Source: Sideroxydans sp. (GTDB taxonomy: Bacteria; Pseudomonadota; Gammaproteobacteria; Burkholderiales; Gallionellaceae). From it: a stretch of DNA of 33,708 bases. Both the position numbers and the translations under genes were made by a program. Every line of letters starts with the position of its first letter. Positions within the stretch are counted from its first letter, which is position 1. This document shows positions 26,153 through 33,342 of this stretch, piece after piece. Location: assembly GCA_027310665.1 (NCBI GenBank), contig DAIDAJ010000016.1:1-33708 (forward strand), given 5' to 3'. Below the pieces are notes generated by a model. It made no database searches, had not been told where the DNA came from, and was given only the letters and a program-made list of their open reading frames with translations.

Positions 26153-26263
26153 GTCATTCCGGCGAAAGCCGGAATCCAGTCGGTTGAATAAATCCTGCGA
26201 AGCAGGACAAAACCAAAAGCATGTTGAATAACTACGCTGGATTCCGGCCTCCGCCGGAATGAC
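26153..26263. repeat. Palindromic repeat (GTCATTCCGG family) upstream of oxyR
   Basis: The 27-bp segments at 26153-26179 (GTCATTCCGGCGAAAGCC...) and 26237-26263 (CTGGATTCCGGCCTCCGCC...) are near-perfect inverted copies around a 57-bp centre. The element ends only 18 bp before the oxyR ATG, so it lies in the 5' leader or promoter of that gene. Confidence 0.82.
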
Positions 26264-26281
26264 GGCTCACAAGAGGATGTC

Positions 26282-27187
26282 ATGACACTCAACGAACTGC
26301 GCTTCATCGTCGCCGTGGCCCAGGAGCGCAACTTCCGCCGCGCGGCGGAAAAGTCCTTTATCAGCCAGCCTGCGCTGTCGCTGGCGATACAAAAACTGGA
26401 AGAGGAACTGGGCCTGAAGATATTCGAGCGCGGCAAAAGCGACATCAGCGTCACGCCGGTCGGCACCGCCATCGTCGAACAGGCACAGCGCGTGCTGGAG
26501 GAGGCCGAGCGTATCCGCGAGATCGCCGCACAGGGCAAGAACCAGCTTGCCGCGCCCTTGCGCATCGGCATCATCCACAGCGTAGGGCCGTATCTGCTGC
26601 CGGACCTGATTCCCGCGCTGAAAAAGGTCGCTCCGCACATGCCGCTGGAGGTGGAGGAGAACATCACCGCGAATCTGGACAACCTGTTGCGCAACGGCAA
26701 GCTGGACGTCATCGTCATCGCATTGCCGTTTGGCGATGCCGGCATCCTCACCCATCCCCTGTATGACGAGCCGTTCGAGGTGGTCGTCAGCAGCGAGCAT
26801 CACTGGGCGGATCGGCGCAGCATCAAGGCCGGCGAGCTGGCCGACGAGAAAGTGCTGCTGCTGGATTCGGGACACTGCTTCAGCAACCAGGTGGCCGAGG
26901 CCTGTCCCGATCTCAGCCGCAAAGGCACCGACACGCAGCACGGCACCTCGCTGGAAACCATACGCAACATGGTCGCCTCCGGCCTGGGCATCACCGTGCT
27001 GCCGGCCTCGGCGAACAGTGTGCGCTACCGCAGTCGGCTGTTGAAAGTCATCCCGTTCGCAAAACCCGTGCCGGCGCGGCGCATCGCGCTGGCCTGGCGT
27101 AAAAGCTTCGCGCGCACGCAAGCCATCGAAGCGCTGGCACAAGCTGTCGCGCTGGCCAAGATCACCGGCATCACGCATCTGCCATGA
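26282..27187 (+). CDS. oxyR: Hydrogen peroxide-inducible regulator OxyR (LysR family)
   Basis: A 301-residue LysR-type regulator. The N-terminal helix-turn-helix is NFRRAAEKSFISQPALSLAI. The regulatory domain holds DSGHCFSNQVAEAC, with Cys199 and Cys208 at exactly the positions and spacing of the redox-active pair in E. coli OxyR, followed by TSLETIRNMVASGLGITVLP. A ribosome binding site AAGAGG is present. It is divergent from rubrerythrin-rubredoxin, which are its likely targets together with other peroxide genes. Its stop overlaps the next ATG (ATGA). Confidence 0.94.
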   Translation: MTLNELRFIVAVAQERNFRRAAEKSFISQPALSLAIQKLEEELGLKIFERGKSDISVTPVGTAIVEQAQRVLEEAERIREIAAQGKNQLAAPLRIGIIHSVGPYLLPDLIPALKKVAPHMPLEVEENITANLDNLLRNGKLDVIVIALPFGDAGILTHPLYDEPFEVVVSSEHHWADRRSIKAGELADEKVLLLDSGHCFSNQVAEACPDLSRKGTDTQHGTSLETIRNMVASGLGITVLPASANSVRYRSRLLKVIPFAKPVPARRIALAWRKSFARTQAIEALAQAVALAKITGITHLP

Positions 27188-27819
27188 CCATGCACGAACA
27201 ACCTTACCGGCAAAATCCGCTGCTGCGCCTGAGCTACAGCCTCATCGCGCCGCTTTACGATGCCGTTATCGAACGCCCGATGCGCAGGGCACGCCAGCGA
27301 TCTCTGGGGGCACTGCCAATCGACGAATGCAAACGCGTCCTGATAAGCGGCGTCGGAACGGGCCTGGACCTGCCCTGGTTACCGGCGAAGCACCATTACA
27401 CCGCGCTCGATTTCAATCCGGCGATGCTGGCGCGAGCCAGGCCGCGCAGCGAAAAAATGGTCGTGCAGTTCGTGTTGGGTGACAGTATGGCGTTGCCATT
27501 CCCCGATGAACATTTCGATCACGTGATCCTGCATCTCATCGTCGCTGTCGTGCCGGAACCGCAACGATGCCTGGGCGAAGCCGCGCGCGTGCTGAAACCC
27601 GGCGGAACGATCATCCTCTTCGACAAATTCCTGCAGCCGCAACAACGCGCACCGTTGCGGCGATTGTTCAACGCGATCACCCGCCGCATTGCTACACGCA
27701 TGGATGTGGTTTTCGAGGAAGTATTGCGCAGCGCCCCCGGACTTGAGGTGGTCAGCGATACGCCTATGCTTGGAAATGGATGGTTTCGCGCGATACTGTT
27801 AAGGAAAACGGCTGAATAA
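27184..27819 (+). CDS. Class I SAM-dependent methyltransferase (PmtA/UbiE-like)
   Basis: A 211-residue protein. SYSLIAPLYDAVIERP at the N-terminus, motif I as RVLISGVGTGLDLPWL near residue 56, an acidic residue in YTALDFNPAMLARAR, and EAARVLKPGGTIILFDKFL near 137 define a Methyltransf_11 fold. The N-terminus and post-motif layout resemble phosphatidylethanolamine N-methyltransferases and UbiE-like enzymes, but the substrate cannot be fixed. It overlaps oxyR by 4 nt and is presumably co-translated with it. The stop codon lies inside a 12-bp hairpin. Confidence 0.85.
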   Translation: MTMHEQPYRQNPLLRLSYSLIAPLYDAVIERPMRRARQRSLGALPIDECKRVLISGVGTGLDLPWLPAKHHYTALDFNPAMLARARPRSEKMVVQFVLGDSMALPFPDEHFDHVILHLIVAVVPEPQRCLGEAARVLKPGGTIILFDKFLQPQQRAPLRRLFNAITRRIATRMDVVFEEVLRSAPGLEVVSDTPMLGNGWFRAILLRKTAE

Positions 27820-27837
27820 TTTTCGAAATTATTCAGC
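27811..27837 (+). terminator. Perfect 12-bp hairpin spanning the methyltransferase stop codon
   Basis: GCTGAATAATTT, loop TCG, AAATTATTCAGC: a perfect AT-rich palindrome containing the TAA stop. No U-run follows directly (one of six T lies about 25 bp later), so termination is likely but unproven. Confidence 0.55.
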
Positions 27838-28002
27838 AATCAATTGATAATGAACGAATTATTGTTTTTTCCGACCAGTCGCAGTATTCCGGGAAGCGGG
27901 TTGCAGAACTAATCGCCGAATCAAGAGTCTGACATTATGCCCGGATCATGCGGGCGAAAGACGATGTCACAGTTGGACATTGATTTATAAAGGAGATTGT
28001 GA

Positions 28003-28116
28003 ATGAGCGCTAAAAATACCGGCAAAACTTACCAAGCTGATACCGAGTTCAAAATGGCTTTTGGTTGGCTGACGGCAGCCGCTGTATCGATTGCCAGTTG
28101 GGCTGGTCTCGCTTAA
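28003..28116 (+). CDS. Small 37-aa hydrophobic protein
   Basis: A 37-codon gene starting MSAKNTGKTYQ, with a polar N-terminus of about 17 residues and a hydrophobic C-terminal helix (FGWLTAAAVSIASWAGLA) long enough to cross a membrane. A strong AAAGGAG site lies 8 nt before the ATG. A 183-bp gap upstream gives room for its own promoter, and stem-loops follow directly. These signs indicate a genuine, well-expressed single gene. I do not recognise the family. Confidence 0.65.
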   Translation: MSAKNTGKTYQADTEFKMAFGWLTAAAVSIASWAGLA

Positions 28117-28171
28117 AGTCTACTTTATCTAGACTGGGTTTTTATTCGGAAGGCGGTTCAAACCGCCTTCC
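28117..28171 (+). terminator. Tandem hairpins after the 37-aa gene
   Basis: AGTCTA-CTTTATC-TAGACT (28117-28135) is followed by GGGTTTTTATT, a Rho-independent-like signal. A second, perfect 11-bp hairpin GGAAGGCGGTT-CA-AACCGCCTTCC (28148-28171) follows, without a U-run. Confidence 0.6.
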
Positions 28172-28205
28172 GGCATTCAGACTACATCAATATCCAAAAT
28201 ACAAA

Positions 28206-28460
28206 ATGAACGAAATACTGCAACTCCTGAAAACGCGCGGCGAGCGCCTGGATTCCGAGATCGCCGAAGCCACCGGAATATCACTCGCCAAAGTTCGTGC
28301 ACATCTGTCGGAACTCACGGCCCGGGGCGAAGTGATGTCCTGCCATTCGACCCGGTATGAAAAGGGCAAGAAGATCGAGGGGATCAGATGCCGCGTAGCC
28401 GGTTATATTCCTCCCTCGGCACCGGGCAGGAAATCGAAGGCTCAGTTGAAATTGTCCTGA
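28206..28460 (+). CDS. Small winged-helix DNA-binding protein
   Basis: 84 residues from the ATG at 28206. EILQLLKTRGERLDSEIAEA followed by TGISLAKVRAHLSELTARGE is a classic helix-turn-helix with a recognition helix, and the wing follows (VMSCHSTRYEKGKKIEGIRC). A basic tail (PGRKSKAQLK) ends the protein. It resembles FaeA/ArsR-like transcription regulators; the target is unknown. The frame is open further upstream, but that part covers the hairpin region and is unlikely to be coding. No strong ribosome binding site precedes the ATG. Confidence 0.72.
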   Translation: MNEILQLLKTRGERLDSEIAEATGISLAKVRAHLSELTARGEVMSCHSTRYEKGKKIEGIRCRVAGYIPPSAPGRKSKAQLKLS

Positions 28461-28495
28461 TTCCCGGCCGGTCAGACGATCTCGTGTGAACGGGC

Positions 28496-28822
28496 ATGGG
28501 ACGCCGCAACCATTACCATGTCTACGTGATCGAGCTGTCGAAAGACGTGCTTTACGAAGGCCGGTTCAAGAGATCCAATCCCGGCTATGTCGCGGGCAAG
28601 CCCTGTGTCTATGTCGGCATGACGGGCTTGGATCCAGACATCCGTTTCGATAAGCACAAGGCCGGCATCCAGTCCAATCGTTATGTAAAGGAATTCGGGT
28701 TGCGCTTATTGCCCGAGCTCTACGAGCTTTACAATCCGCTGCCCTATGAGGCTGCGCGCGACCTGGAAGTGGAGTTGGCAATCGACTTGCGCGAGTCGGG
28801 ATATGGTGTTTGGCAGGCATGA
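28496..28822 (+). CDS. GIY-YIG-like nuclease family protein
   Basis: A 108-residue protein. YHVYVIEL (residues 7-14) and CVYVGMTGLDPDIRFDKH (37-54) correspond to the two GIY/YIG strands and the following Arg helix. A Glu-rich helix YEAARDLEVELAIDLRESGY near the C-terminus could supply the metal-binding Glu. This is a minimal single-domain GIY-YIG protein; whether it cuts DNA is not certain. It starts 35 bp after the winged-helix gene, on the same strand, possibly co-transcribed. Confidence 0.7.
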   Translation: MGRRNHYHVYVIELSKDVLYEGRFKRSNPGYVAGKPCVYVGMTGLDPDIRFDKHKAGIQSNRYVKEFGLRLLPELYELYNPLPYEAARDLEVELAIDLRESGYGVWQA

Positions 28823-28880
28823 TCCCGGCGGGGGAATGCTGCTGTAAACTTCACCGAACGACATCCGGAGAAATCTCAGC

Positions 28881-29333
28881 ATGGCATTCAACTTGAAGAC
28901 GGCAATTGCGTGCATGTTGCTGTCTGCGTTTCCGCCCATTGCCTGGTGCGGAGACTTGGAAGGTTTGTGGCAGGAATTTGACGATCGCACCGGGAACGTC
29001 GAAGCTTTGATACGCATCAACAAGTTAGCCGATAGCACTTATGCAGGGGATGTGGAAAAGATATTTCCCGACAGGCCCGAAAACACCGCAATGCTCTGCT
29101 CGGCGTGTACCGGCAGTCTGCACAATCAGCCTCTGCTGGGGATGCGCATCTTGTCCGGCATGAAGCGCAAGGATGAGCTCACCTTTGAAGGTGGCACCGT
29201 CCTCGATCCCGATGAAGGGAAGATCTATCGATGCCGCATCCGGCTCTCGGAAGACGGCAAGACGCTTGAGGTCACGGGCTATGTCGGCTTTGCCTGGATG
29301 GGACAATCCGAGATATGGAAGCGCGCCAACTAG
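28881..29333 (+). CDS. DUF2147-like secreted protein
   Basis: A 150-residue protein with a signal peptide (MAFNLKTAIACMLLSAFPPIAWC, cleavage near CGD). The mature part begins DLEGLWQEFDDRTGNVEALI and ends EVTGYVGFAWMGQSEIWKR, a layout matching the small periplasmic lipocalin-like DUF2147 family. It contains a CSACTG Cys pair near residue 73. Function is unknown for the family. CCGGAG lies about 10 nt before the ATG. Confidence 0.8.
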   Translation: MAFNLKTAIACMLLSAFPPIAWCGDLEGLWQEFDDRTGNVEALIRINKLADSTYAGDVEKIFPDRPENTAMLCSACTGSLHNQPLLGMRILSGMKRKDELTFEGGTVLDPDEGKIYRCRIRLSEDGKTLEVTGYVGFAWMGQSEIWKRAN

Positions 29334-29353
29334 GCATTACAAGGACATATCCA

Positions 29354-29554
29354 GTGAAATCAAGATTTGCAGTCCTCATTCTGCTCGCCCTTGCCTGCGT
29401 TGAGGCGTTTGCTTCAGGCGCACCCTGGTACAAATGGATAAACAGGGTGGACAGGACCGTCCTGTGCGCACAGATTTCCCCGGGGCCCACCTGGGTGAAA
29501 TATCAGGGGCCCTTTATGGAATCGCAGTGCAGAAAGCCCGGCAATCCCCAGTAA
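29354..29554 (+). CDS. Small secreted protein of unknown function (66 aa)
   Basis: The start is taken as GTG at 29354 with AAGGA 8 nt upstream, 20 bp after the preceding stop. A longer version from 29315 overlaps the DUF2147-like gene and is less likely. The N-terminus (KSRFAVLILLALACVEAFAS) is a signal peptide. About 42 mature residues remain, with two Cys that could form a disulfide (TVLCAQ and ESQCRK). No known domain is apparent. Confidence 0.55.
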   Translation: MKSRFAVLILLALACVEAFASGAPWYKWINRVDRTVLCAQISPGPTWVKYQGPFMESQCRKPGNPQ

Positions 29555-29664
29555 TGCATTGACGGTAGCCGCGAATTTCAGATAGCCGCTCGTCATCGCT
29601 TTACTCGCCCGGATAAGGTGTTGCCGTATGTCCTGCTTTCAGCGATGATGGGGACATCCACGAT

Positions 29665-30573
29665 ATGATGATCGCCCGAAAATATCTGTACCTGATCGCC
29701 CTCGCCCGCGAGAAACATTTCGGCCGGGCCGCGCTTGCGTGCCATATCTCTCCGTCTACCCTCTCTGCAGCGATCAGCGACCTCGAAGCCGAACTCGGCG
29801 TTGCCGTGGTCGAGCGCGGCAAGCAATTCACCGGACTCACCCCCGAAGGACGATGCGTCGTCGACTACGCCCATCGCATGGTTGCCGGAGAGGAAGGCCT
29901 GAGGCAGGAACTGGCGAGCCTGCGCAATGGCCTCAGCGGTCACCTGCGCCTGGGGGTGATCCCCACGGCACTGACCGTGGTCGCTTCTCTTACTGCCGCT
30001 TTCTCGCGCCGTCATCCGCTGGTAACAATCGAGGTCGTTTCGCTTTCCACCAACGATATCCTGTCGCGAATGCAGGATTTCGAACTCGATGCCGGCATCG
30101 TCTATGTCGAATCCGGCTTGGCAGCGCGCCAGTTGCTTACCATTCCGTTGTGGAATGAAAACCACGTTTTGCTGACCCCTTCGGGCGGGCCTTTCGAAGG
30201 ACGCGACAATGTGACCTGGGTCGAGGCAGTGCAGGTGCCGCTGTGCCTGCTCACTCCCGACATGCAGAACCGCAAGACCATTGATGCCGTTTTTGCCCAG
30301 CTCGACTGCACAGTCCGACCCACTCTGGAGTCGAACTCGATTGTCAGCATGTTGGCACATGTTTGTTCCGGCGCCTGGTCGGCCATCGTGCCGCACAGCG
30401 TGCTCGATCTGATCGGTACCCCGGCAGGCGTGCAAGTGTTGCCGCTGACCGAACCTGCCGTGGCGTGGGCAACCGGGTTGGTCGTGCCACAACGAGAGCC
30501 GCGCCCGCCGATGATAGAAGCACTGCTCGCGGAAGCGCTTAACCTGAACGATTCGTTCGCCAAAGACGAATAG
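29665..30573 (+). CDS. LysR family regulator, probably of the formate dehydrogenase operon
   Basis: A 302-residue protein. The N-terminal winged helix is HFGRAALACHISPSTLSAAI, followed by an effector-binding domain (LRLGVIPTALTVVASLTAAF onward, ending PPMIEALLAEAL). There is no Cys pair like that of OxyR. It precedes an OFA transporter, an HPP protein and fdsGB on the same strand; a LysR regulator (FdsR) in the same place is known for fds operons of Cupriavidus. Formate-responsive control is inferred. The start may be the first or second of two adjacent ATGs. Confidence 0.85.
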   Translation: MMIARKYLYLIALAREKHFGRAALACHISPSTLSAAISDLEAELGVAVVERGKQFTGLTPEGRCVVDYAHRMVAGEEGLRQELASLRNGLSGHLRLGVIPTALTVVASLTAAFSRRHPLVTIEVVSLSTNDILSRMQDFELDAGIVYVESGLAARQLLTIPLWNENHVLLTPSGGPFEGRDNVTWVEAVQVPLCLLTPDMQNRKTIDAVFAQLDCTVRPTLESNSIVSMLAHVCSGAWSAIVPHSVLDLIGTPAGVQVLPLTEPAVAWATGLVVPQREPRPPMIEALLAEALNLNDSFAKDE

Positions 30574-30600
30574 CCGTTCGTAATTTCCCGCTTTCAACTC

Positions 30601-30612
30601 ACAATCGATTGT
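30601..30612. promoter_or_regulatory. Palindrome in the promoter region of the formate operon
   Basis: ACAATCGATTGT is a perfect 12-bp palindrome 101 bp before the OFA transporter ATG and 27 bp after the LysR stop. It is a candidate LysR-type operator. The 139-bp gap (30574-30712) holds no gene. Confidence 0.35.
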
Positions 30613-30712
30613 CGTAGTTTCAATTCCGGAGAGATAATCCAAACCGCCCCATCAGTAACCATTTCCCGGGTACTGGCAAGGCGGAATTTTTCAAAACGAC
30701 TGAGGAGATCAC

Positions 30713-32371
30713 ATGGCGAACGCACTTGCTTCAGGAGCACCCGCGACACCCGGTTTTTTAGACAGAGAACGCACTATCGCCAAGCCCGGCTTCAATCGCT
30801 GGCTGGTTCCTCCCGCCGCCCTTGCCATCCACCTGTGCATCGGCATGGCTTACGGCTTCTCCGTGTTCTGGTTGCCGCTTTCCAGGGCAGTCGGCATCAC
30901 GCAGCCCGTGGTTTGCCCGTCGGACATGAGTTTTTTTGCGCAGATGGTCGCGACCTCCTGCGACTGGAAGATCTCCATGCTGGGCTGGATGTTCACACTG
31001 TTCTTCGTTTTCCTGGGTTTGTCGGCAGCGCTCTGGGGCGGTTGGCTTGAGCATGCCGGCCCGCGCAAGGCGGGTGTCGTGGCCGCCTTCTGCTGGAGCG
31101 GTGGCTTGGTGATCTCTGCCCTGGGCGTCTACATGCACCAGATATGGATGCTCTGGCTGGGCTCGGGCGTCATTGGCGGCGTCGGCCTCGGCCTGGGTTA
31201 TATCTCGCCGGTATCGACCCTGATCAAATGGTTCCCGGATCGGCGCGGTATGGCGACCGGCATGGCGATCATGGGCTTCGGCGGCGGCGCGATGATCGGC
31301 GCCCCACTGGCCGACAAACTGATGAAATATTTCGCCACGCCCGCCTCTGTCGGCGTATGGGAGACTTTCCTGACACTGGCGGTGATCTATTTCATATTCA
31401 TGATGATCGGCGCGCTCGGCTATCGCGTCCCCGACCATGACTGGAAGCCTGCCGGCTGGCAGCCTCCCGCAGAAGCTTCCAAGGGCATGATCACCGACCG
31501 CCATGTGCATCTCGACGTGGCCTGGAGGACACCGCAGTTCTGGCTCATCTGGGCGGTACTCACACTGAATGTGACTGCCGGTATCGGTATCATCGGCATG
31601 GCTTCGCCCATGTTGCAGGAAGTCTTTGCCGGAAAACTGATCGGCGTCGATCTCGCGTTCAACGACCTCAATCCTGCACAAAAAGGCCAGATCGCTGCCA
31701 TCGCTGCCGGCTTCACCGGCCTGCTTTCTCTGTTCAACATCGGCGGTCGTTTCTTCTGGGCATCGCTCTCGGACAAGCTCGGACGCAAGATGACGTATTC
31801 GATCTTCTTCCTGCTCGGTTGCGCGTTGTACGCGTCAGTCCCGAGCTTGGCGTCAGCGGGCAGCCTGGCTTTGTTCGTTGCCGCCTTCTGCGTCATCCTG
31901 TCCATGTACGGCGGCGGTTTCGCCACGGTGCCCGCCTATCTCGCCGACATGTTCGGCACCAAGATGGTCGGTGCGATCCACGGCCGTCTGCTGACCGCTT
32001 GGGCAACCGCCGGAGTGCTCGGCCCGGTGCTGGTGAACTACATCCGTGAATACCAGCTCGACCACGGTGTGGCCCGTGCAGATGCTTACACCATCACCAT
32101 GTACGTCCTCGCCGGACTTCTGGTGCTGGGTTTCATCTGCAACTGGCTGGTCAAGTCGGTAGCCGAACAACACTACATGACGGAAGAGCAACTGAAGCAA
32201 GAAAACAAACTTGCCAACGACACCCACCAGCATTTCGTTGCGGATGTCGGCGCTTTGACTCAGGAAGCAAGCCACAGCTGGAAGGTTGCGCTGGCATGGC
32301 TGGCAGTATGGATACCGCTCGGTTGGGGTATCTGGATGACGTTGCAGAAAACGCTCATTCTGTTCAAGTAA
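30713..32371 (+). CDS. OFA-family MFS transporter (oxalate/formate antiporter-like)
   Basis: A 552-residue protein with 12 membrane segments; GAGGAG precedes the ATG. AIHLCIGMAYGFSVFWLPL near residue 40, GGVGLGLGYISPVSTLIKWF near 155, and FPDRRGMATGMAIMGFGGGA just after are signature segments of the OFA subfamily, and LADMFGTKMVGAIHGRLL near 410 is also typical. The relatively long N-terminus and a C-terminal extension after the last helices are common in the family. Members exchange or import small carboxylates. Being first in an operon with formate dehydrogenase suggests that formate or oxalate is the substrate. Confidence 0.9.
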   Translation: MANALASGAPATPGFLDRERTIAKPGFNRWLVPPAALAIHLCIGMAYGFSVFWLPLSRAVGITQPVVCPSDMSFFAQMVATSCDWKISMLGWMFTLFFVFLGLSAALWGGWLEHAGPRKAGVVAAFCWSGGLVISALGVYMHQIWMLWLGSGVIGGVGLGLGYISPVSTLIKWFPDRRGMATGMAIMGFGGGAMIGAPLADKLMKYFATPASVGVWETFLTLAVIYFIFMMIGALGYRVPDHDWKPAGWQPPAEASKGMITDRHVHLDVAWRTPQFWLIWAVLTLNVTAGIGIIGMASPMLQEVFAGKLIGVDLAFNDLNPAQKGQIAAIAAGFTGLLSLFNIGGRFFWASLSDKLGRKMTYSIFFLLGCALYASVPSLASAGSLALFVAAFCVILSMYGGGFATVPAYLADMFGTKMVGAIHGRLLTAWATAGVLGPVLVNYIREYQLDHGVARADAYTITMYVLAGLLVLGFICNWLVKSVAEQHYMTEEQLKQENKLANDTHQHFVADVGALTQEASHSWKVALAWLAVWIPLGWGIWMTLQKTLILFK

Positions 32372-32382
32372 TAGAGCGCGCA

Positions 32383-32889
32383 ATGAACCTGATCGCAAAA
32401 CTCAGCGGGGATGGGACAGCAATGCCGCCCCGGCCGGCCGGCGCCAGCATCGTCAAGGCGTGGATCGGTTCGCTGCTTGCGATCGGTGCAGTAGGTCTGG
32501 CCGCCAGCAGCATGCAACTCGCCCTGGTACTCGGTTCCTTCGGGGCGTCTTGCGTGCTGGTCTTCGGCTATCCCGACCTGCCCTTCAGCCAGCCGCGGAA
32601 TGTGCTGTTCGGACACATTCTGTCGTCTGCAACAGGGTTGCTGTTCCTGACCGTCTTCGGCCCGCACTGGTGGGCGATGGCTTTAGCCACTGCAACAGCA
32701 GTGGCTTTGATGATGGCAACACGCACGACGCATCCTCCGGCGGGATCGAATCCCGTGATCGTTTTCCTGACGCAACCGGGCTGGAACTTTGTTCTGTTTC
32801 CCACTGCCTTAGGTGTAGTCATCCTGTTGCTGGCGGCATTGATCTACAACAACGTCTCTCGTAAAAGTCGCTACCCAAAATACTGGTAG
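32383..32889 (+). CDS. HPP family membrane protein
   Basis: 168 residues from the ATG at 32383, 11 bp after the transporter stop. Four or five membrane segments are present. RTTHPPAGSNP (residues 114-124) contains the His117-Pro-Pro signature that names the family. Members in cyanobacteria and chloroplasts have been linked to nitrite transport. Its place between the OFA transporter and fdsG suggests transport of formate or a similar small monovalent anion, which is inference. The frame is open further upstream but overlaps the transporter gene. Confidence 0.88.
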   Translation: MNLIAKLSGDGTAMPPRPAGASIVKAWIGSLLAIGAVGLAASSMQLALVLGSFGASCVLVFGYPDLPFSQPRNVLFGHILSSATGLLFLTVFGPHWWAMALATATAVALMMATRTTHPPAGSNPVIVFLTQPGWNFVLFPTALGVVILLLAALIYNNVSRKSRYPKYW

Positions 32890-32904
32890 CCTGGAATTAT
32901 CCTC

Positions 32905-33342
32905 ATGATCACCACATTAAATGCCATCTTCGGCAAGCATCTGCATCAACCGGGTTCACTGCTGCCTATCCTGCACGACATCCAGCATGAGCTGGGTTAT
33001 GTGCCGGATGAAGCGGTACCGCTGATTGCAAAAGAACTCAATCTGTCGCGTGCCGAGGTGCATGGCGTCATCACCTATTACCACCACTTCCGCCAGACAC
33101 CGCCGCCCAGACATGTCGTGCACGTGTGCTGTGCCGAAGCCTGCCAGGCGAATGGCAGCGAAGCGCTGGCTGAGCATGCTGCGGCCCGCTTGCAGCACGG
33201 CGACATTTCAATGGAGCCGGTCTATTGCCTGGGGCTGTGCTCGATCGGCCCCGCCGTCCAGATCGACGAGACGACACTGCATGCGCGCGTGACGCCGGAG
33301 AAATTCGACTCGCTGGTAGCCGCTTTGGGAGAACGCTCATGA
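32905..33342 (+). CDS. fdsG: NAD-dependent formate dehydrogenase gamma subunit (NuoE-like [2Fe-2S])
   Basis: A 145-residue protein. VPDEAVPLIAKELNLSRAEV and HGVITYYHHFRQ are typical of the thioredoxin-like NuoE family. The [2Fe-2S] ligands are Cys75-x4-Cys80 (CCAEAC) and Cys108-x3-Cys112 (CLGLC). The protein passes electrons within the soluble, molybdenum-containing FdsABG complex to the FMN/NAD subunit. It overlaps the next gene by 4 nt (ATGA). The order G-B is that of fdsGBACD operons; the catalytic fdsA would lie beyond the window. Confidence 0.92.
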   Translation: MITTLNAIFGKHLHQPGSLLPILHDIQHELGYVPDEAVPLIAKELNLSRAEVHGVITYYHHFRQTPPPRHVVHVCCAEACQANGSEALAEHAAARLQHGDISMEPVYCLGLCSIGPAVQIDETTLHARVTPEKFDSLVAALGERS

